Source of the DNA: JBCBXA01 sp039816825
Lineage (GTDB): Bacteria; Pseudomonadota; Alphaproteobacteria; Rhizobiales; Rhizobiaceae
Reading direction: 5' to 3'
DNA length: 16,613 nt
NCBI GenBank assembly: GCA_039816825.1
Contig: JBCBXA010000062.1
Location: forward strand, 1-16,613
This document shows, in pieces, positions 5,989-12,219 of this stretch (its first letter is position 1; every line of letters starts with the position of its first letter). The position numbers and the translations under genes were made by a program. The notes under the pieces are model-generated. The model saw only the letters and a list, made by a program, of their open reading frames with translations. It made no database searches and was not told the DNA's origin.

Positions 5989-6808
5989 CGGGCTCGTCAG
6001 CTCCAATGGTGAAACTGGCGAATTTCGGCGTGCTCAGCGTCGCCAAAACACTATCCACTTCCACATCAGCGCCCGGCAGCTTGTCCAAACGCACCAGCGC
6101 CAGCCCAATCTGGCCGTTGGACGATCCCATGGTGCCTACTGTCTTTCCCGCGACAACGATGTCTGCACCCTTGGCTGGCAGGTCATCGTTTGCAGCGATC
6201 TTCACAAACCGCTTGCGCGCCTTGCTGCGGTGTTCCACACGGCTCACAACTTCCTGGCCGACATAACAGCCTTTGCGGAAGTCGATTCCCTGGGTCAGGT
6301 CCAGCAGTGCTTCGTGGGCGAAGGTGGATTGAGTGTCATAATCCGCGCCGATCTCGGGAATGCCGGCGTTCCAGCGCCGCGCGTGGTACCCTTTTTCAAG
6401 TTCCGCTTTGCCGGGCACTTGGGTAACAGGCACTTGGGCATCATATGCGCGCCAGCCGAGTTCGGGCGCACGTTCATCGATAATGGCACCTTCAAACGTC
6501 CGCTCCGACGTAATCACCTTCAGATCACTGATGGCCAACTCCACGTCTGACCGCAGTTTGTAAAGCGATAGGCGCTTCATCAGCGCGTCCCGATCGTCGG
6601 CTGGGCAATCAATTCGGAAGCCATCACTTGATCGGCTTATCAGGAATTGGAACAGGATTTTGCCTTGCGGGGTGAGCAGGGCGCAGTCTCTCGCTGTTTG
6701 TTCGGGCAGAGTGTCCACATTGGCGGTGATCACGCGCTGCAGCAGATCCTGTGCGTCAGCGCCGGAGACCGCTAGGACGGCGCGCGAAGTCAGATGTTCG
6801 ATACTCAT
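5981..6808 (-). CDS. ygfZ: folate-binding Fe-S cluster protein YgfZ
   Basis: YgfZ is a tetrahydrofolate-binding protein of the GcvT fold that helps assemble or repair iron-sulfur clusters in the cytoplasm. The 275-residue product contains the family signature KGCYVGQEVVSRVEHR at 179-194, with the essential Cys181, and the N-terminal block LLQRVITANV...LLTPQGKILFQFLI near 22-57. Length is close to the E. coli protein (about 326) but on the short side, as in other Alphaproteobacteria. ATG 6808 is the natural start, though no strong Shine-Dalgarno is visible. It is the first gene of the overlapping ygfZ-HD-PTP cluster and lies 39 nt after the conserved hypothetical gene at 6848. Confidence 0.93.
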   Translation of the reverse strand: MSIEHLTSRAVLAVSGADAQDLLQRVITANVDTLPEQTARDCALLTPQGKILFQFLISRSSDGFRIDCPADDRDALMKRLSLYKLRSDVELAISDLKVITSERTFEGAIIDERAPELGWRAYDAQVPVTQVPGKAELEKGYHARRWNAGIPEIGADYDTQSTFAHEALLDLTQGIDFRKGCYVGQEVVSRVEHRSKARKRFVKIAANDDLPAKGADIVVAGKTVGTMGSSNGQIGLALVRLDKLPGADVEVDSVLATLSTPKFASFTIGADEPDA

Positions 6809-6847
6809 GGTGCCGGCTCTTGTGATTGCTTCAGCCTATATGGCGCG

Positions 6848-7546
6848 CTAGTCGCCTGAGATAAAGAACCGCCAGCGCCCGTCAGGGGCGATTCCAAGTC
6901 GGTAGAATGTGTAGGTGTCGATGGCCTGCATTTCTTCGAGGTCAAACCACGTGACCACGCGCAAAAGCTCAACTGTTTCCTCCGGCGTCAAGTCACTGGG
7001 GCTGCGTGCCCAGAACCAGGGCCAGACATAGGTTTCGTCCGCTGTTCCAGCCGCAAACAGAACGGGATCGAGCTCCAGAATGTCGATCAGAATGGCAAGC
7101 GCTTCGATGGAACTGGGGTCTTGCGCTGCGCTCTCAAGATAGTCGATCGCGTCCCCTGCCGGCTCCGATGTTTCGCCGGAGATGTTGTTGGTCAGGATCG
7201 TCAACTGCGTGCCGCTGGCACCGGGATCGACCAGCCTTGCAAGCTTGCGAATGTCGCCGGACCGAGCTGCTTCCAACAGCTTCGTCCGCATGTCTGAAAC
7301 CGCGTCCGGCAGGCGGGATGCATCGGTGATCCGCTCCGCCGGAACGTCCAACTGATCCAAATCGTTTGCCGGCTGCTCGTCATGATTGCTGCCGAAGGGC
7401 TTGGGAGCGCGGGGCGCTTCGATCTCGAACCCCTGGGGATTGGGATCGATCTCCAACACATTCTGCTGCTGTGCCAGCGAGGGAACCATCAACCAAGCTG
7501 AAAGTGTCAGGGCTGTGATGAGCCTTATGGAGAGCAAAGCGCGCAT
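6848..7546 (-). CDS. secreted conserved hypothetical protein (232 aa)
   Basis: The product starts MRALLSIRLITALTLSAWLM and continues VPSLAQQ, a clear signal peptide, so it is exported. A Pro/Asn-rich linker (about 25-60) precedes a helical region (RLPDAVSDMRTKLLEAARSG). The C-terminal domain contains DETYVWPWFWARSPSDLTPE, VTWFDLEEMQ and the end GIAPDGRWRFFISGD. I recall the YVWP and DGRWRFF blocks from uncharacterised Alphaproteobacterial proteins but know no function. ATG 7546 is chosen because it begins the signal peptide; an upstream TTG at 7576 adds ten unlikely residues. The same-strand ygfZ follows 39 nt later and may be co-transcribed. Confidence 0.82.
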   Translation of the reverse strand: MRALLSIRLITALTLSAWLMVPSLAQQQNVLEIDPNPQGFEIEAPRAPKPFGSNHDEQPANDLDQLDVPAERITDASRLPDAVSDMRTKLLEAARSGDIRKLARLVDPGASGTQLTILTNNISGETSEPAGDAIDYLESAAQDPSSIEALAILIDILELDPVLFAAGTADETYVWPWFWARSPSDLTPEETVELLRVVTWFDLEEMQAIDTYTFYRLGIAPDGRWRFFISGD

Positions 7547-7608
7547 GCCGACATGCTTACACGTGCCGCATGACAATTCGAGTGCCAGTCATGTGCCGGA
7601 GCAGGTGG

Positions 7609-7872
7609 TTAGTGAAGTGCCGTGTCGGCACGCAGCTTTCCCGTATCGAAGAGTCCGGGAATCTCGTCCGCAAGCTCGCGCGCAGCAGTTTCACCCTGTT
7701 CTGACAGAACGCGACGCAGGGCCATGATGATGGCGCTGCGGGCAATGATTTCGGTCTCAATGCCCTCGCCAGAGGCCTCAATCCAGCTTTCGAGCAGAAA
7801 CTCTTCGGCCACATTGTGTTTTTCGAGATCGATCATCTCATCTAGGTCTTCGAGGTTTTCGACCGGCTTCAT
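7609..7872 (-). CDS. small acidic hypothetical protein (87 aa)
   Basis: This 87-residue protein is rich in Glu, Asp and Leu and appears all-helical (MKPVENLEDLDEMIDLEKHN then VAEEFLLESWIEASGEGIET). No signal peptide or known motif is visible, so it should be cytoplasmic. I do not recognise a named family. ATG 7872 has GGAG 6 nt upstream; an open frame continues upstream to 8250 but lacks the character of the real protein and overlaps the next gene, so it is not used. It lies 62 nt ahead of the secreted hypothetical gene and 148 nt after TIGR02301, all on the minus strand. Confidence 0.75.
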   Translation of the reverse strand: MKPVENLEDLDEMIDLEKHNVAEEFLLESWIEASGEGIETEIIARSAIIMALRRVLSEQGETAARELADEIPGLFDTGKLRADTALH

Positions 7873-8020
7873 AGAACTCTCCGAGGCTCCCCAAGCGCGG
7901 TTCAGCCTCACTGCGCATACTGTGATTGCTTGATAGCACTGGACGTGCCCCGTGAAAGCAAAACCCACCTGCGGGAGCCCAAACCCTTGCGGATTGGTTA
8001 ACGGGGCGAAGCGATTGCGA

Positions 8021-8452
8021 TCAATTTCCGTATCGATTGACAATGCCTTCCGACAAGGCGCGGCCTTCTCGGAGATAAAGCCGCGTCGCCTCATTGGCTT
8101 GTTGGGTACAGCGGGTGTATTGCGCGCTGAAGCCGTCATATCCACGGTTGAAAAGGGTGATGAACTTGGCCCGGCGCTTCGGCGACGGCTCTTCGGCAGC
8201 CAGAAACTCTGCCATGGCGTTGCGCCAGTCTTCCGCTTCTGACCCGTCACAGATCTGACGAAGAAAATGAAGCGAACCCAAGACTTCGCTCAGGCGCTCC
8301 AACTGTTCTTCATAGGGGGGCGCAACATCCTCGCTCGGTGGCGGGGCGACCTCGTCTTCACCATCACTGTCTTGCGCCAGGGCGGGATGCGATATGGCCA
8401 GCACAAAACCCAGCGCGACTGCACCGGTGCTAGTTCTGAATGATCTCCACAT
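8021..8452 (-). CDS. TIGR02301 family exported protein
   Basis: The 143-residue product has a signal peptide (MWRSFRTSTGAVALGFVLAI continuing SHPALAQ), an acidic Pro-rich spacer and a C-terminal domain that fits TIGR02301, a family of unknown function confined largely to Alphaproteobacteria: RLSEVLGSLHFLRQIC, then FLAAEEPSPKRRAKFITLFN and RGYDGFSAQYTRCTQQANEA, ending GRALSEGIVNRYGN. Two conserved cysteines (in RQIC and TRCTQ) may form a periplasmic disulfide. ATG 8452 overlaps the end of the DUF3179 gene by 23 nt and lacks a clear ribosome-binding site, which suggests coupling to translation of that gene. Confidence 0.9.
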   Translation of the reverse strand: MWRSFRTSTGAVALGFVLAISHPALAQDSDGEDEVAPPPSEDVAPPYEEQLERLSEVLGSLHFLRQICDGSEAEDWRNAMAEFLAAEEPSPKRRAKFITLFNRGYDGFSAQYTRCTQQANEATRLYLREGRALSEGIVNRYGN

Positions 8453-9488
8453 CTGGGTGGAAGCTGTTGGCCACAAAGGCAAACGTAACATCATAGGGCA
8501 GGTCTTCAGCTTCGCCGTTGGCCGTGGTTTGAACCACGATATTGCCCACATCTCGGCCGTCAGCAATCCTTTGTGTGTCGAGGGCAGAGGCCTGTCCCTT
8601 CTCCCATGTCACCGTGATGTCCCCATCGGTGACCGGACCTTCCAAACGAACATGCTGCATCGAAACGATGAACGGCTCTTGCCCGTCGCCTTTCCGCACG
8701 ATCACGACGCGGGCCATGGCCGGAATGTCTTTGGGCAGGGCGCCGCGAAACAGGAACGGCACCTGAGAGCGGTCATAGGCGATATAGGGATTGCGGCCAT
8801 AGGCGCGCATCTCCGGATTGTTGGGAACGAGCACCTGGCCTTCGGGCAGGCGCGCCTTGAACTTGGCCCAGCTTTCCAGGCGTGACGGTACGACCTTGAG
8901 TTTTGTGCCCAGTAGGTCGCCTACAATGGCCTCACCGGAGAATTGCTGCCACCAGGTTTCGGTCTTGCGGTCATACATGATCAGGTCGGACCGGCGCAGC
9001 TTGCCGGTTGTTCCAAACTCGACGGCTTCGCCGTCAAGCGTCCGTTCGAAGACGATGGCAGCATTGCAGAGAGGGCAATAGGTCACGGCCACCGGCACAC
9101 CGCCGACAGTGTCGTTTACAATCTCATGCCAGGTCAGAACCGACAGAGGGTAGGCTCGCGCTTCGCCATTGATCTCGAGGCCTATGACAGGTTCCAAATC
9201 GTCATAGGTGCGAGCACTCTCGATGGGGATGAACAACGGGTCGTCGATCGATGGAATGCCGTCCTTCGGCGGGCCACCGGAGAGAATGCTCTCTTCCTCA
9301 ACGGATATAAGATCAAAATTCGTTTTCCATCCTTGCTGGCGCCAAAAGTCCGAATTGGACTGGCCTTGAGCCATCGCCGTGGGGGTGAGTTCGGCCATCT
9401 GGGACACTTGGCCAACCGTTAGCGCTCCTCCCACCAACAGAAACGCAGCAAGGGTGCGGGGGATGCGGACGAAGGGCGAGCGGGCCAT
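8430..9488 (-). CDS. exported DUF3179 domain protein
   Basis: The 352-residue product begins with a signal peptide or anchor (RTLAAFLLVGGALTVGQV, ending near TAMAQ). The DUF3179 domain covers most of the rest: GEARAYPLSVLTWHEIVNDT near 109-127, VAVTYCPLCNAAIVFER near 133-149 with a C-x2-C pair (Cys138, Cys141), FGTTGKLRRSDLIMYDRKTE and TWWQQFSGEAIVGDLLGT. The function of DUF3179 is not known; the CxxC and the conserved His121 could bind a metal or be redox-active outside the cytoplasm, but that is inference. ATG 9488 has AGGA 8 nt upstream. It overlaps TIGR02301 downstream by 23 nt, forming a two-gene exported-protein unit. Confidence 0.92.
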   Translation of the reverse strand: MARSPFVRIPRTLAAFLLVGGALTVGQVSQMAELTPTAMAQGQSNSDFWRQQGWKTNFDLISVEEESILSGGPPKDGIPSIDDPLFIPIESARTYDDLEPVIGLEINGEARAYPLSVLTWHEIVNDTVGGVPVAVTYCPLCNAAIVFERTLDGEAVEFGTTGKLRRSDLIMYDRKTETWWQQFSGEAIVGDLLGTKLKVVPSRLESWAKFKARLPEGQVLVPNNPEMRAYGRNPYIAYDRSQVPFLFRGALPKDIPAMARVVIVRKGDGQEPFIVSMQHVRLEGPVTDGDITVTWEKGQASALDTQRIADGRDVGNIVVQTTANGEAEDLPYDVTFAFVANSFHPDVEIIQN

Positions 9489-9569
9489 GGCGTGATCCTA
9501 CTTTTGTCAATTAGCCACTAAATTGGCCGGTGCGACCGTTTTGACCAGCCTCTGGCTGATCAAGGCCGC

Positions 9570-10040
9570 TCACAAATGCGTGGTCAGATGATGCGCCGCT
9601 GCTCTCATCACTTCGTTGAGACGCGGTGTCTTGGCGCTCTCCGGCATGGCGAGCAGGGCATCAAGCGTGAGCCAACTGATACCCAGACAGTCTGATGACG
9701 GCTCTGGCTCCAGCAATTCATCCGCTCGGGCTTCCCAGAGATGCACGCCCAGGGTGCGTCCTTCGCCGAGATCGAGATCCATGAAGGGGGATAGCACCTG
9801 TGGCTCGACGATCAGCCCCGTCTCCTCCTGGAGTTCTCTGGCTGCGGACCGGGATGGCGTTTCGCCATCTTCCACGCGACCGCCCGGCAGGGACCACAAC
9901 CCACGCCATAGCTCATTGCCCCGCAGGCCCAGCAGCCAACAACCGCGCCAATGAACGGCGGTGCTGACGCCAAACGGTCGATCCTTCTCGGGATTCAACT
10001 TATTGCGCAGCGTTGGCGAGTGGCGGGCCGAAACTGACAT
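9570..10040 (-). CDS. Nudix hydrolase (MutT-like)
   Basis: The protein contains a complete Nudix box, GGRVEDGETPSRSAARELQE followed by ETGL (G-x5-E-x7-R-E-x2-E-E-x-G), with the catalytic Glu residues in REL-QEE. Nudix enzymes hydrolyse nucleoside diphosphates linked to another group; the substrate cannot be read here, and PFGVSTAVHWRGCWLLGLRG at the front is typical of small ADP-ribose or 8-oxo-type pyrophosphatases. The start is uncertain. ATG 10040 (156 residues) overlaps the DUF1176-like gene by 41 nt, ATG 10064 overlaps it by 65 nt, and a TTG at 9997 would begin just beyond that gene's stop and close to the conserved domain. None has a good ribosome-binding site. Confidence 0.88.
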   Translation of the reverse strand: MSVSARHSPTLRNKLNPEKDRPFGVSTAVHWRGCWLLGLRGNELWRGLWSLPGGRVEDGETPSRSAARELQEETGLIVEPQVLSPFMDLDLGEGRTLGVHLWEARADELLEPEPSSDCLGISWLTLDALLAMPESAKTPRLNEVMRAAAHHLTTHL

Positions 10041-10647
10041 CAAGCTGAGGTTCTTGCTCGCCATCCAAACTTGCGTCCATCACATAGCCGATCAGCACGA
10101 ATCTGCCTTCTCGAAACGCCCAGGTTGCTGAGGAGAAGTAGTCTCCAATTCCCCGCCCCTTGCCGAAGCTGGTAATCGTCATGGTTTGGTAGTCGAGGCT
10201 TGGATTGATGATGTCATCTCGGGCCACGAACCCCGTGATATCGATCCGTTCAACGGTTTCCCAATCCTCCTCACCGTCCGCATCCTTGGCATAGGTGATA
10301 TCGACTTCGGGGAAGGCGAACTGAATGGGCACAAGAGGTCCTTCCATCTCGCCCAGAAGGTAGGAGAACCCAAAATTGTACGCGCCACGGAAACACATAT
10401 ACTCCACAAGCCGCATCCGCCTGACGCGCGATGGGTCATAGCTCTCCGCAAACGTGAGCTCATACTCTCTGGGCTCTGGCTCCGCATCACCGTCCAAAAC
10501 CGCGCCATCGCATTCAGAGAAGTAGCGCTCGACACCTTGTTGAGCCTCCGCGCTCGCGGGGACTTCAGTCATTTGTGCCTGAGCTGCGCCCGCACTCAAG
10601 GCGAGCGCCACAGCAACAAGCCACCCGATTTTGCTCTGAATGGTCAT
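10000..10647 (-). CDS. exported DUF1176-like protein
   Basis: The 215-residue product has a signal peptide (MTIQSKIGWLVAVALALSAG continuing AAQAQ). The mature part includes RRMRLVEYMCFRGAYNFGFS, FGKGRGIGDYFSSATWAFRE and GRFVLIGYVMDASLDGE. These correspond to the C..GAYN and KGRGxGD..S...W....F.L blocks that mark the second half of DUF1176 proteins. It is shorter than typical DUF1176 proteins (about 330 residues), so it may be a reduced relative; in place of the usual GDCG it has GDYF, so a conserved cysteine is missing. Function is unknown. ATG 10647 is chosen for the signal peptide; the frame is open far upstream but only as the shadow of the SRAP gene. It is divergent from SRAP across 96 bases. 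Confidence 0.8.
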   Translation of the reverse strand: MTIQSKIGWLVAVALALSAGAAQAQMTEVPASAEAQQGVERYFSECDGAVLDGDAEPEPREYELTFAESYDPSRVRRMRLVEYMCFRGAYNFGFSYLLGEMEGPLVPIQFAFPEVDITYAKDADGEEDWETVERIDITGFVARDDIINPSLDYQTMTITSFGKGRGIGDYFSSATWAFREGRFVLIGYVMDASLDGEQEPQLDVSFGPPLANAAQ

Positions 10648-10743
10648 AGAGCGACTGTCGATCACCGGTTGGGCTTTGTCCAGCCGGGAGGTCGCAGCCT
10701 TTGGATGCTTGACGGCTCCGCATATGGGGGCAATGAACGGGGC

Positions 10744-11475
10744 ATGTGCGGTCGCTTTGCCCTCGTTGCCGGTGTTGATGAGATCAATCAACATCTGGAC
10801 ACCGAATTCAAACACATCATTCCGGCCCGCTACAACGTCGCCCCTACGCAGCCGATCAACATCGTTGCCAATCTGAACGGAAAGCGCGCGGCCCTTCTGG
10901 TCAGATGGGGTCTCATTCCCGGCTGGGTAAAAGATCCCGATGACTTTCCAACCCTGATCAACGCGCGTTCGGAGACCGCAGCCACCAAACCCAGCTTCCG
11001 CGCAGCGATGCGCCATGGCCGGGCGCTCATTCCGGCAACGGGATTCTACGAATGGCGGCGCCCTCCGGAGGGCAGCAAAGCCAAGAGCCAGGCTTATCTT
11101 GTTCGTCCAAGGGAAGGAGGATTGGTGGCGTTTGCGGGCCTTTGGGAAACTTGGATGGGGGCAGACGGCACCGAGATAGACACTGGCTGCATTCTCACCA
11201 CGGCGGCCAATGAAGCATTTGCACCGATCCACCACCGGCTGCCGGTGGCGATCATGCCTGAGAGCTTTGATGCTTGGCTAGACACGGTCAACCAGGAACC
11301 AAGGCATGTGCAGCCGCTGCTCACGGCACCCGACGATCAGTTCTGGGAAGCCGTGCCAGTTGGCGATGCCGTGAACAAGGTTGCCAACACCTCGCCAGAG
11401 ATCCAAGAGCCTGTTGAGCCTCGTCCCCTCGATGACGAAACCGATCAACCGCCCAGTCAGATGACGCTTCTCTAA
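10744..11475 (+). CDS. SOS response-associated peptidase family protein (SRAP, HMCES/YedK-like)
   Basis: SRAP proteins protect abasic sites in single-stranded DNA by forming a thiazolidine crosslink through Cys2. The start MCGRF gives exactly this Cys2 after Met removal, which fixes ATG 10744 as the start although the frame is open further upstream. Other conserved residues are Asn31 in RYNVAPTQ, NARSET near 73-78, Glu103 in GFYEW and His163 in IHHRLP. The body is 243 residues, with a polar, acidic tail of about 45 residues ending PPSQMTLL. The gene is divergent from the DUF1176-like gene and ends 1 nt before the LysE gene, so the two plus-strand genes should share a transcript. No LexA box was identified. 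Confidence 0.94.
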   Translation: MCGRFALVAGVDEINQHLDTEFKHIIPARYNVAPTQPINIVANLNGKRAALLVRWGLIPGWVKDPDDFPTLINARSETAATKPSFRAAMRHGRALIPATGFYEWRRPPEGSKAKSQAYLVRPREGGLVAFAGLWETWMGADGTEIDTGCILTTAANEAFAPIHHRLPVAIMPESFDAWLDTVNQEPRHVQPLLTAPDDQFWEAVPVGDAVNKVANTSPEIQEPVEPRPLDDETDQPPSQMTLL

Positions 11476-11476
11476 C

Positions 11477-12076
11477 ATGCTCACATTTCTCACCGGTTTT
11501 GCCACTGGCGGCGGCCTCATCGTCGCGATTGGCGCACAGAATGCCTACATCCTGCGGCTGGGTTTGTTGCGGGCGCATGCCTTCATTTGCTGCCTGTTGT
11601 GCGCGCTGGCCGATGCGATACTGATCTTTCTGGGTGTGGCGGGGCTTGGCGCGTTGGTGGAGGCCAATCCGGCACTGCTCAGCGTCATCCGGTTTGGCGG
11701 TGCGGCATTCCTGATTGCTTATGGCTTTTTTGCTCTGCGCCGGATGCTGAAGCCCGACGCCATGAACGTTGCGGACGTAAAGGCACCCGCTCTGCGAACG
11801 GCGGTCACAACCGTGCTGGCCTTCACCTTTCTGAACCCGCATGTCTACCTCGACACGGTGGTGCTGATGGGCAGCATCTCTGCCAGTTTTGGCGACGAGC
11901 GCTGGCTCTTTGGCGCGGGCGGTATGACGGCATCCTTCGTCTGGTTCTTTGGTCTTGGCTACGGCGCGCAATTGCTGGCGCCTCTGTTTCGCAAGCCTAT
12001 GGCCTGGCGCGTACTCGACGGGCTGATTGCGCTGGTGATGTTCACCATCGCCGCCAGTCTTCTATTCAGCGGTTGA
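11477..12076 (+). CDS. LysE/ArgO family amino-acid exporter
   Basis: The 199-residue inner-membrane protein has six hydrophobic segments and the LysE-type front FATGGGLIVAIGAQNAYILR, where GAQNAY is the family hallmark. The second conserved patch is TFLNPHVYLDTVVLMGSISA near 117-136. LysE/ArgO proteins export basic amino acids such as arginine or lysine with proton or hydroxide exchange; the substrate here is inferred only at family level. ATG 11477 follows the SRAP stop by a single base, so expression is likely coupled to SRAP. Its stop codon (12074-12076) lies within the -35-like element of the predicted cysS leader promoter. Confidence 0.92.
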   Translation: MLTFLTGFATGGGLIVAIGAQNAYILRLGLLRAHAFICCLLCALADAILIFLGVAGLGALVEANPALLSVIRFGGAAFLIAYGFFALRRMLKPDAMNVADVKAPALRTAVTTVLAFTFLNPHVYLDTVVLMGSISASFGDERWLFGAGGMTASFVWFFGLGYGAQLLAPLFRKPMAWRVLDGLIALVMFTIAASLLFSG

Positions 12077-12101
12077 CGGCTCCGCCCCGCCGCGCGATAG
12101 C
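12073..12101 (+). promoter_or_regulatory. predicted promoter of the cysS leader
   Basis: TTGACG (12073-12078) and GATAGC (12096-12101) are separated by 17 nt. Transcription from it would start close to 12108, which is the A of the leader ORF's ATG, so the message would be leaderless. The -10 element is a moderate match only. Confidence 0.4.
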
Positions 12102-12107
12102 TGAGGC

Positions 12108-12149
12108 ATGACCGCGATCTGCACCATCTGTGAGATCATTATCCGCTAG
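12108..12149 (+). CDS. putative cysteine-containing leader peptide for cysS
   Basis: A 13-codon ORF, MTAICTICEIIIR, ends at TAG 12147-12149, 70 bases ahead of cysS. Two of its 13 codons are cysteine (TGC 12120-12122 and TGT 12129-12131), a residue that is rare in proteins generally, and the downstream gene charges cysteine onto tRNA. GAGG sits only 1 nt before the ATG, too close to act as a normal ribosome-binding site, but the predicted transcript start at the ATG would make it leaderless. It is followed by two competing hairpins (12159-12208). The short length means chance cannot be excluded from sequence alone. Confidence 0.4.
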   Translation: MTAICTICEIIIR

Positions 12150-12158
12150 TCCACGCTG

Positions 12159-12210
12159 GCCCGGTCCCTGACACCCTCGACATAGAGATGCAGACCGGGC
12201 GAACCCGGAG
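12159..12210 (+). promoter_or_regulatory. competing hairpins controlling the cysS ribosome-binding site
   Basis: Arm A, GCCCGGTC (12159-12166), is perfectly complementary to GACCGGGC (12193-12200). The second arm also forms CCGGG-CGAA-CCCGG (12195-12208), which covers the GG of the cysS Shine-Dalgarno GGAG (12207-12210). The two structures share 12195-12199, so only one can form. Arm A starts 10 nt after the leader stop codon, where a ribosome terminating at the leader stop would mask it. Confidence 0.45.
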
Positions 12211-12219
12211 CCCACCCGC

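Noticed and set aside
6821..7931. 11-base repeat TGTGATTGCTT at 6821-6831 and 7921-7931
   Set aside because: Repeats of this length are expected by chance in a window of this size, and the two copies lie at different distances from their genes.
7960..7975. Short stem followed by TTTT as a terminator after TIGR02301
   Set aside because: The stem is only four base pairs, one of them G-U, too weak to call.
7873..8250. Open extension upstream of the 87-residue hypothetical gene
   Set aside because: It overlaps the TIGR02301 gene and its residues look like out-of-frame translation; ATG 7872 has a good ribosome-binding site.
9543..9561. Hairpin GACCAGCC-TCT-GGCTGATC as a terminator for the Nudix gene
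   Set aside because: No T-run follows on the minus strand, and the stem has a mismatch; it may be incidental.
10186..10743. Long open extension upstream of the SRAP start
   Set aside because: SRAP chemistry needs Cys at position 2, which fixes the start at 10744; the extension is antisense to the DUF1176-like gene.
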